A stretch of 11,547 nucleotides of DNA, from contig CAJMPE010000051.1 of assembly GCA_905215275.1 (NCBI GenBank), positions 1 through 11,547 of the forward strand, in the 5' to 3' direction. A program made the translations under genes and the position numbers. Positions 6,270 to 11,547 of the stretch are shown one piece after another (position 1 is the first letter of the stretch; each line of letters begins with the position of its first letter). The stretch comes from an uncultured bacterium. GTDB lineage: Bacteria > Actinomycetota > Coriobacteriia > Coriobacteriales > Coriobacteriaceae. Under the pieces are notes generated by a model. That model was not told the DNA's origin. It searched no databases and saw only the letters and a list, made by a program, of their open reading frames with translations.

Positions 6270-7448
6270 TTACTTGCCGTTGACGATGCGCTCGACGTCA
6301 GAAGCGATCATGAACTCCTCGTCCGTGGGGATGACGAAGATCTTGACCTTGGAATCCTTGGCAGACAGGCACCAAGCGCCGTCACCACGCAGGGCGTTGC
6401 GGGCATGATCCATCTTGACGCCCATAAAGGCCAGGCGGTCGGCAACGCCGGCACGAACGGCCGGAGCGTGCTCACCGATGCCAGCGGTGAAGACCAGGGT
6501 GTCCATGCCGCACATGGAGGTGGCCATCTCGGCGGCCTTGGCGGCAATCTTGTAGACAAACATGTCGAAGGCGAGCTGAGCCTCGGGGTCACCAGCGGCG
6601 GCGAGCTCCTCGACGTTGCGGCAGTCGTTGGTCTTGCCGCCGGTCACAGCCAAAAGGCCGGACTTCTTGTTCATCATCTCGTCGACCTCGTCGAAGGTGT
6701 AGCCGCCCTCGCGCTGCAGGTAGCACACGGTAGCCGGGTCGATGGAGCCGCAGCGGGTGCCCATCATGACGCCGTCGAGCGGGGTGAGGCCCATAGTGGT
6801 ATCCATGCATTTGCCGTCCTCGATGGCGCACAGGGAAGCGCCGGAGCCGATATGGCACACGACGACCTTGCGGGCCTCGCCGTTGGTCATCTCTGCGACC
6901 TTCTTGGAGATGTAACGGTAGCTGGTGCCGTGGGCGCCGTACTTACGGATGTGCAGTTTGTCGCAGACGTCCTTGGGCAGAGCGTAGGTCTTGGCGACCT
7001 CGGGCATATTGAAGTGGAAAGCAGTGTCGTAGACCGTGACGTTGGGCAGGTCGGGATACTGCTCCAGGCAGTACTCGATAACGTTGGCCTCGGGGTTGTT
7101 GTGCAGCGGCGCCAGCGGGGCGACCTCGCGGATCTTGGCGAGGACGTCCTCGTCGACGAGGGAGGAATCGCCGAAGTACCAGCCGCCCTGAACGATACGG
7201 TGGCCAATGCCCTCGATCTTGACGCCGTTGGCCTCGAGGTCCTTCAGGACGACCTCGATAGCGACCTTGTGGTCGGGGAACTCGATGTTCTCGGTCACCT
7301 TCTTGGAGCCGTTGGCAGCATGGGTGAAGGTACCACCGGTAAAGCAGACGCGCTCGCAGGAGCCTTTTGCGGACACCTTGTGGGACTTGGTATCGATGAC
7401 CTGATACTTAAGGGTCGAAGATCCTGCGTTGACGACCAGAACGTTCAT
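6270..7448 (-). CDS. Acetate kinase paralogue with altered conserved residues
   Basis: 392 residues, the same length as the neighbouring copy, with many long identical blocks (GIGHRIVQGGW, EVAPLAPLHN, TYALPKDVCDK, DTTMGLTPLDG, GTRCGSIDPATVCYLQREGGY). It belongs to the acetokinase family, and core residues N7, S10, R84, H116, D141, H173, R232 and E377/E378 are kept. Three normally conserved positions differ from the other copy: T12 for Ser (NAGSSTLKY), Y177 for His (HGTSYRY) and S202 for Asn (HIGSGAS). In the Methanosarcina enzyme these map near the phosphoryl and nucleotide site. It may still be an acetate kinase, or may prefer another short-chain acid such as propionate or butyrate; I cannot tell. 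ATG at 7448 follows AGGGAG at four to five bases. It has its own terminator and a 5' region with a possible hairpin (GGCGG/CCGCC, about 7466-7482). Confidence 0.93.
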   Translation of the reverse strand: MNVLVVNAGSSTLKYQVIDTKSHKVSAKGSCERVCFTGGTFTHAANGSKKVTENIEFPDHKVAIEVVLKDLEANGVKIEGIGHRIVQGGWYFGDSSLVDEDVLAKIREVAPLAPLHNNPEANVIEYCLEQYPDLPNVTVYDTAFHFNMPEVAKTYALPKDVCDKLHIRKYGAHGTSYRYISKKVAEMTNGEARKVVVCHIGSGASLCAIEDGKCMDTTMGLTPLDGVMMGTRCGSIDPATVCYLQREGGYTFDEVDEMMNKKSGLLAVTGGKTNDCRNVEELAAAGDPEAQLAFDMFVYKIAAKAAEMATSMCGMDTLVFTAGIGEHAPAVRAGVADRLAFMGVKMDHARNALRGDGAWCLSAKDSKVKIFVIPTDEEFMIASDVERIVNGK

Positions 7449-7501
7449 GTGTCTCCCTACTAACAGGCGGTGTGGCGCCGCCAGGTTACATACGCTTCAA
7501 T

Positions 7502-7535
7502 AATAAACCCAAACGCCCTCGCGCTCGGGTTTATT
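7502..7535 (-). terminator. Hairpin terminator after MFS gene, possibly also in leader of second ackA
   Basis: AATAAACCC (7502-7510) and GGGTTTATT (7527-7535) are perfect 9-bp inverted copies with a 16-base GC-rich loop. On the minus strand it lies about 34 bases after the MFS stop and is followed by an AT-rich stretch. It is about 54 bases before the next start codon (7448), so if the promoter of that gene is upstream it would act as an attenuator. The stem resembles the hairpin ahead of pta (AAACCCG...CGGGTTT). Confidence 0.65.
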
Positions 7536-7568
7536 GCGTTGATATATAAGTTATCGGTGTCCAAATAC

Positions 7569-8728
7569 TCACGGCCTTTGACTTGTAAGACGAAATAGCG
7601 CGGGGATATACACCAAGGAAGAAATCCCGAGTGCAACAAGCAATACGACTCGAATGCCTGCAACGCTACTCAACACAGCATTGAGCAGATAGAAAAGAAC
7701 GGCACCCACCGCCACCATCTGACTTTGAACCGAAATCAGTGAACAGCGCATCGAAGTATCGGCAGCATTTTGGAAAACTGAGATTTGATTGGGGCAAACA
7801 ACGAGTACGCAACAGTCTGCAGCACATAGAACACGGGCAGCAAATTAGCCGGAGTAAGGGGAATCAAAAACAAAGCTGTCAATACTAAGCGAATGATGCC
7901 GCATATACGCGCAAAACGGCCCTTGTCGACACGAGTAATCGCACTGGGCACAATAAACCCTATGGAGGCGGAAGCAAGGAGCTGGACCGCAATGGTCACG
8001 CCTGAAGCGACGGCATTCATTCCGCGACCCGCAAGCAGCAGTGAGAAAAAGTCTTCCAAGGCGACAAAAGCAAACGCCTGAGAACAGTCCATGATGAACG
8101 CTGAACGAAGAATGCCATTGCACGCAATAGCGGCACCGATCATCTTCGGGCTCATTCCATGCTCAGGTGACACCGCGGTGCCCTCTCTTCTCACCTCAGG
8201 AATGCAGACAACGACAACCAACGTCAACACCATTGCGATGATATCTGCCGAAAGACCAATGAGATATGCACCGACAGACGAAATGAAACCGCCCACGCAA
8301 GCGGAGATGGCATAAGAGGCATAGAAAACAAATCGCTCAACGACATTAAGTCTTACGAGCTGGTCCTGAGAGACGCTGTCAATGTAAATCGCTTCTATGG
8401 ATCCGCTCACACATGCAGCGGCAAAACCTTTGAGAGCAAACGCGCCGATTAAAAGCAGAGGAGAACGGACAAGGAGTAGGGCGGCGTAGTATCCAAGCAT
8501 TCCCACGACGCCAACGAGACCGCTCGTCTTTCGTCCAAGCCTATCAGCAATATAGCCAATGGGAACTTCAAGGATGAACTTGCTCACTTGATATGCAATC
8601 ATCATGCTAGAAATCGCCACCATCGAGAATCCGACGAATTCAAGGTAAACCGTCAGAAAATACAAAATGGTGCTGAAGTTCGACAGAAAAACGAACGTCA
8701 TATAAAGCAAAACCGTACGGTTTTTCAT
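7569..8728 (-). pseudogene. MFS transporter, disrupted by a one-base frameshift
   Basis: Two adjoining minus-strand frames make one transporter of about 386 residues. The first (ATG 8728 to a stop at 7736) gives MKNRTVLLYMTFVF..., with alternating hydrophobic helices and the MFS loop motif GYIADRLGRKTSG after helix 2. It ends in a non-family tail, SKMLPILRCAVH. The second frame continues the protein with FQNAADTSMRCSLISVQSQ and two more hydrophobic helices to a TGA at 7569-7571. Adding one A to the AAAA run at 7774-7777 (T on the coding strand) restores QFFQNAADTS without other changes. GGAGG lies seven bases before ATG 8728; the TTG at 8752 is a worse start. As written, the product lacks its last two helices. 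The substrate is unknown; with LysR upstream, an efflux or uptake role for a small molecule is likely. Sequencing error is possible. Confidence 0.85.
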
Positions 8729-8808
8729 GCTCCGCCCTCCAAGAGTCAACAATCTAAATCGGAATCTTGGAAAAGCATGAGGGCAAAGCCGTCAGTCATG
8801 TGTTACAA

Positions 8809-8849
8809 GGCGTCAACATTCACTTGACGCCACGAGGCCAAATGGCCTC
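8809..8849. promoter_or_regulatory. Two tandem hairpins between lysR and the MFS gene
   Basis: GGCGTCAA (8809-8816) pairs with TTGACGCC (8824-8831) around a 7-base loop. Three bases on, GAGGCC (8834-8839) pairs with GGCCTC (8844-8849), overlapping the lysR stop codon. Either could be a weak terminator of lysR or, for the first, a dyad bound by the LysR protein about 80-100 bases ahead of the transporter start. No strong T-tract follows. Confidence 0.45.
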
Positions 8850-9738
8850 ACGAAGCGAGATGACGCAATAGGTGAAGAAATACCGTCTGGTGTCGATCGG
8901 TCCAGGCGTTTTGTCGATAGCAAAAGTAGATGGGCAAGGCTACGTCATGCGAGCCTTCAATGGAGCACTCGCTCACTTCCAATCCATCTGATGCGAGAGA
9001 AGAGCCAGAAAAACTCAATATCAATCCCCCGGCTTGAAGAAACTCAGCCTGCGCCCTGTTTCCGTATTCGACGTCGCGGAAGCGGAAATTAACCAGCTGA
9101 GCTTCGGGACATTGATTGATTGCATTGAGACAGGGTGACAAATTAATGGGAACAGCGAGCCTGCCGCCCAGCAACTCACGAACGGTCATAGCACCCACAG
9201 ATTGATGACCAGCTGGGCATGAAAGAACCCTGAGCTCCTTTTCACCCATATATTTTGAAGAAAGGACGCTGTCCCGTGGTTCCTCAAACGAGATAGCCGC
9301 GTCCGAAATGCCAAGTATAAGTGATTCAAAGCATGTTGCCGTTGGCTGATGCCACACATCAAGATGAATCTGAGGGTGCGAGCTTTCAAACGAGTCGTAC
9401 CAGTTTTCGGAAAAAAGGCGCCCCCGCCCGTGAAGACAGGGGGCGTAAAGACGGAAATGGCCGTCGGGCGAAACGCCGCCGTTCCCCGATTGAGCGTACT
9501 TTTTGAGATCGTCGACTTGCGCCAGGATCACGCGTGCACGACGCGCAAATTCTCTGCCCGCCGGAGACAAAACAGCTTCCCCCGCCGATCGGTCGAGCAA
9601 AACGATCTGATACTCAGATTCCAACTTTTTGATTGCCGACGAAACGGCCTGCGGACTCACATGAACGGCGCGAGCTGCTTTACGCACGCCACCATAGTTC
9701 GCTACCGCTTGAAGGTATTCGAGTTGAGAAAGCTGCAT
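8848..9738 (-). CDS. LysR-type transcriptional regulator
   Basis: 296 residues, the usual LysR size. Residues 1-65 form the winged helix-turn-helix: LSQLEYLQAVANYGGVRKAA then HVSPQAVSSAIKKLE and the LLDRS wing. A linker helix follows (about 66-85) and then an effector-binding domain (about 90-296) that is rather divergent and short of recognisable motifs. It binds DNA as an oligomer and switches genes in response to a small molecule; the ligand is unknown. The ATG at 9738 is preceded by GGAG (minus strand, about eight bases). It is co-directional with the disrupted MFS gene 119 bases downstream, the likely target, instead of divergent as is common. GC content looks lower than in its neighbours. 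A terminator-like hairpin with a T6 run lies inside the gene (9411-9445). Confidence 0.92.
   Translation of the reverse strand: MQLSQLEYLQAVANYGGVRKAARAVHVSPQAVSSAIKKLESEYQIVLLDRSAGEAVLSPAGREFARRARVILAQVDDLKKYAQSGNGGVSPDGHFRLYAPCLHGRGRLFSENWYDSFESSHPQIHLDVWHQPTATCFESLILGISDAAISFEEPRDSVLSSKYMGEKELRVLSCPAGHQSVGAMTVRELLGGRLAVPINLSPCLNAINQCPEAQLVNFRFRDVEYGNRAQAEFLQAGGLILSFSGSSLASDGLEVSECSIEGSHDVALPIYFCYRQNAWTDRHQTVFLHLLRHLAS
9411..9445 (-). terminator. Terminator-like hairpin inside lysR, sense orientation
   Basis: On the coding (minus) strand CGCCCCC (9439-9445) pairs with GGGGGCG (9419-9425) around a 13-base loop and is followed by CC and TTTTTT (9411-9416). It encodes APCLHGRGRLF, so coding constraint may explain it. 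It fits an intrinsic terminator well enough to reduce full-length lysR and transporter transcripts. Confidence 0.5.
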
Positions 9739-9779
9739 AGATTACTCCAAAGGCAGCCAAGTCGACGGCCTACGCGCCC

Positions 9780-10115
9780 TCAGATGAGGTTCTCGCCCAG
9801 GTTCTTGCCGCCGAGGACGTGCATGTGGAAGTGCATGACGGTCTGACCGGCGTTGACGCCCTTGTTGGAGATGACGCGGAAACCGTCCTCCAGGCCCTTG
9901 GCCTTAGCGACCTCCTGGATGGCGTGAACCATGGCGCCCATGGTCTCGGCAGGCACGTTGTCGGCGATGTCGCTGTAGTGCTTCTTGGGGATCACGAGCG
10001 TGTGGACCGGCGCCTGGGGGTTGAGGTCGTCGAAGGCGATGACCCGATCGTCCTCATAGACAACGGTCGAGGGGATCTCGTGGTTGGCAATTTTGCAGAA
10101 GATGCAATCGCACAT
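9780..10115 (-). CDS. HIT-family nucleotide-binding hydrolase
   Basis: 111 residues. It starts CDCIFCKIANHEIPS, with the two cysteines of a zinc-type CxxC seen in Hint-like proteins. It has the conserved DLNPQAPVHTLVIPKKH core and ends with the histidine triad MHFHMHVLGG (H-F-H-M-H). HIT/Hint proteins hydrolyse nucleoside phosphoramidates or related AMP conjugates in the cytoplasm; the physiological substrate is generally unclear. The ATG at 10115 has AAAGGA about seven bases upstream; a GTG at 10133 would add a non-conserved extension. It sits 49 bases after xseB and 41 bases before lysR, all in one direction, so co-transcription is likely. Confidence 0.93.
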   Translation of the reverse strand: MCDCIFCKIANHEIPSTVVYEDDRVIAFDDLNPQAPVHTLVIPKKHYSDIADNVPAETMGAMVHAIQEVAKAKGLEDGFRVISNKGVNAGQTVMHFHMHVLGGKNLGENLI

Positions 10116-10164
10116 GGTTGGTTCCTTTCTCACAGACCAAGGTAATTATATTTGGTCGGGATGG

Positions 10165-10431
10165 TTAGAACGAGAGGTTGTCGTCCGTGTTGGCGGCTTC
10201 GCCGTCGGCGAGCACGTCGTTGCCGTCGACGTCCTTAAGGAGCACCGAGACCTTCTGCTCGGCATCGGACAGGCGGGTGCGCAGGCTCTTGAGGAGCTCG
10301 ACGCCGCGGGTATAGCTCTCGAGCGACTCCTCGAGCTCCATATCGCCCGACTCCAGGCTGCGGATGATGAGTTCCAACTCCTGCGAAGCCTGCTTGTACG
10401 TAAGCTGCTCGACCGGGGTCTTCTCTGCCAT
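10165..10431 (-). CDS. xseB: Exodeoxyribonuclease VII small subunit
   Basis: 88 residues, slightly longer than the usual 70-85. It is made of two predicted helices: LTYKQASQELELIIRSLESGDMELEESLESYTRGVELLKSLRTRLSDAEQKVSVL, matching XseB's helical hairpin. The acidic tail (DGNDVLADGEAANTDDN) is probably disordered. XseB binds several copies per XseA to form exonuclease VII, which cuts single-stranded DNA from both ends and takes part in repair and clean-up of toxic DNA ends. The ATG at 10431 follows AAAGGAAA. It begins 42 bases after the xseA stop, consistent with an xseA-xseB operon. Confidence 0.95.
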   Translation of the reverse strand: MAEKTPVEQLTYKQASQELELIIRSLESGDMELEESLESYTRGVELLKSLRTRLSDAEQKVSVLLKDVDGNDVLADGEAANTDDNLSF

Positions 10432-10473
10432 ATCTGTTTCCTTTCCTAAAGGTTTATCGCTATGAAACGCGGT

Positions 10474-11547
10474 CTATTCGACCGTATCGACCGTTGCCAC
10501 CACGTTGCCGTCTGCCATGCGCACGCGAATGGCGTCGCCGGGCTTAAAAGTCTTGGCGCTCGTAGCCACACCGTCATCGCTGTACGCGATGGAGTAACCG
10601 CGGGCAAGCACCTTGAGCGGCGACAAGGCATCGAGCGACGCGGCAGTTCGGCCCAGGTCGGACGCGGGTTTGCTGAGCATCGTGCGCCCCTGATGCTCCA
10701 GACGGGAACTCGCAAGTGTGAGCGCATGGCGCTTGCCATCGAGCCCCGAGGTGCTTGCAACCAGACGCTCGGGCAGGCGCTCAAAGTTGGAGCGGAATGT
10801 CCCGACCGAGCGTGCGATGGCGCCGGACAGACGATCGGCCGTCAGGGCAAGCTCAGACTCGCGACGCTCGACCATAAACGTTGGGTCGTTGAGGCACGGG
10901 CGGCACGCGGCCGCATCGAGCGCGTCGCCCAGACGAGCCGTATAGGTGTCCCAGGCACGACGACCGCGCTGATCGAGCATCTCCAAGTCGACCTGGGCCG
11001 ACCCAATCATCGATGCCATCGCGGCACCCAGACGCTGATGGCGCGTCTCGAGCACGTCGGCCAACTCCGTCATAGCCGGCGCCACCGATTCTGCCGCAGC
11101 CGTGGGCGTGGAGGCGCGACGGTCGCTCACCATGTCGCAGATCGAGGTATCGGGCTCATGTCCAATGCCCGTCACCACGGGCACGGGACAGGCTGCCACC
11201 GCACGGGCAAGCTCCTCGTCGTTAAAGGTCATAAGGTCTTCGAAGGAGCCGCCGCCACGCACCAGCAAGATGCAATCGGGCGCCGGCGTAATGGCAGCGG
11301 CGCGGTGCAAGCCTTCAATAAGCTCTACCGGCGCGCCCTCGCCTTGGACCTTTGCGCCCACGCAGACAAGCTCGACGAGCGGGTTGCGACGGCGCAGCGT
11401 ACGCTTGACGTCGTCGATTACGGCGCCCGAAAGCGAGGTGACGACTGCCACGCGCGAGCAAAACACCGGAATGCGACGTTTGCGCGCCTCGTCCATCAGG
11501 CCCTCGCGACGCAGCTTTTCGGCCAACTGAGCCACTTGTTGACGCAG
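10474..11547 (-). CDS. xseA: Exodeoxyribonuclease VII large subunit, 5' truncated by window edge
   Basis: 357 residues are present and the frame stays open to the last base, so the true start lies beyond the window. The GTG at 11535 is internal. About 80-100 N-terminal residues, mainly the OB-fold DNA-binding domain, are missing. The catalytic domain is intact: VAVVTSLSGAVIDDVKRTL, LLVRGGGSFEDLMTFNDEELARAV, then PVVTGIGHEPDTSICDMVSDRRASTPTAAAE. These are the most conserved blocks of the family. A long helical region follows, and the C-terminal SPLKVLARGYSIAYSDDG segment is also typical. With XseB it forms cytoplasmic exonuclease VII. It appears to head an xseA-xseB-HIT transcription unit that may extend into lysR and the MFS gene. 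Confidence 0.96.
   Translation of the reverse strand: MRQQVAQLAEKLRREGLMDEARKRRIPVFCSRVAVVTSLSGAVIDDVKRTLRRRNPLVELVCVGAKVQGEGAPVELIEGLHRAAAITPAPDCILLVRGGGSFEDLMTFNDEELARAVAACPVPVVTGIGHEPDTSICDMVSDRRASTPTAAAESVAPAMTELADVLETRHQRLGAAMASMIGSAQVDLEMLDQRGRRAWDTYTARLGDALDAAACRPCLNDPTFMVERRESELALTADRLSGAIARSVGTFRSNFERLPERLVASTSGLDGKRHALTLASSRLEHQGRTMLSKPASDLGRTAASLDALSPLKVLARGYSIAYSDDGVATSAKTFKPGDAIRVRMADGNVVATVDTVE

Noticed and set aside
4888..7463. Two long plus-strand open frames opposite the acetate kinase genes (4888-6192 and 6264-7463)
   Set aside because: They are antisense to clear AckA genes; their His/Val/Gly/Ala-rich sequences follow from the codon bias of the real strand.
7736..7780. Programmed -1 frameshift in the MFS gene
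   Set aside because: The sequence CAG TTT TCC AAA does not allow good re-pairing at the needed shift, and no stimulatory structure stands out. Mutation or sequencing error explains it better.
10474..11535. xseA starting at the GTG at 11535
   Set aside because: The frame is open to the window end and the N-terminal domain is missing, so the start lies outside.
1..11547. CRISPR array, tRNA or rRNA gene, phage or toxin-antitoxin module
   Set aside because: No regularly spaced repeats, no tRNA-like cloverleaf, no integrase, transposase or short toxin-antitoxin gene pair was seen.

Overview
The window looks like chromosomal DNA from a high-GC, sugar-fermenting anaerobic actinobacterium. My best guess is a gut Coriobacteriia member such as Collinsella. 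That guess rests on GC-rich coding sequence, AAGGAG-type ribosome binding sites, a phosphotransacetylase with two acetate kinases, and a UDP-galactopyranose mutase followed by a family 2 glycosyltransferase. It is an inference from content and style, not a database match.

Layout from left to right. A P1-family (DmpA-like) aminopeptidase (+) is cut by the left edge. A tail-to-tail gap holding a nested palindrome follows. Then come a GT2 glycosyltransferase and glf on the minus strand (glf first, 8-base overlap), a probable galactofuranose-linked glycan pair. A divergent intergenic region with two opposing TATAAT boxes separates glf from pta (+). After pta lies a second tail-to-tail gap with a 28-bp perfect nested inverted repeat, followed by a strong terminator. 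Two tandem acetate kinase genes on the minus strand come next, each with its own terminator. Then an MFS transporter gene (minus) broken by a one-base frameshift, and a LysR-type regulator (minus), both visibly lower in GC than their surroundings. Finally a HIT-family hydrolase, xseB, and xseA (minus, cut by the right edge).

Functionally, pta and ackA form the acetyl-CoA to acetyl phosphate to acetate route that yields ATP during fermentation. Here pta is not in an operon with an ackA but converges on it. The second AckA paralogue differs from the first at three positions that are normally conserved around the active site, so it may not be a plain acetate kinase. The xseA-xseB-HIT-lysR-MFS block is co-directional with short gaps and may be one transcription unit ending at the hairpin near 7502-7535. 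LysR and the transporter look like an acquired or fast-evolving cargo.

I did not find a clearly new multi-gene system. The best candidates for something undescribed are the two long nested palindromes placed at tail-to-tail gene junctions, the structured leader of pta, the divergent AckA paralogue, and the regularly spaced TTATCA half-sites ahead of ackA1.
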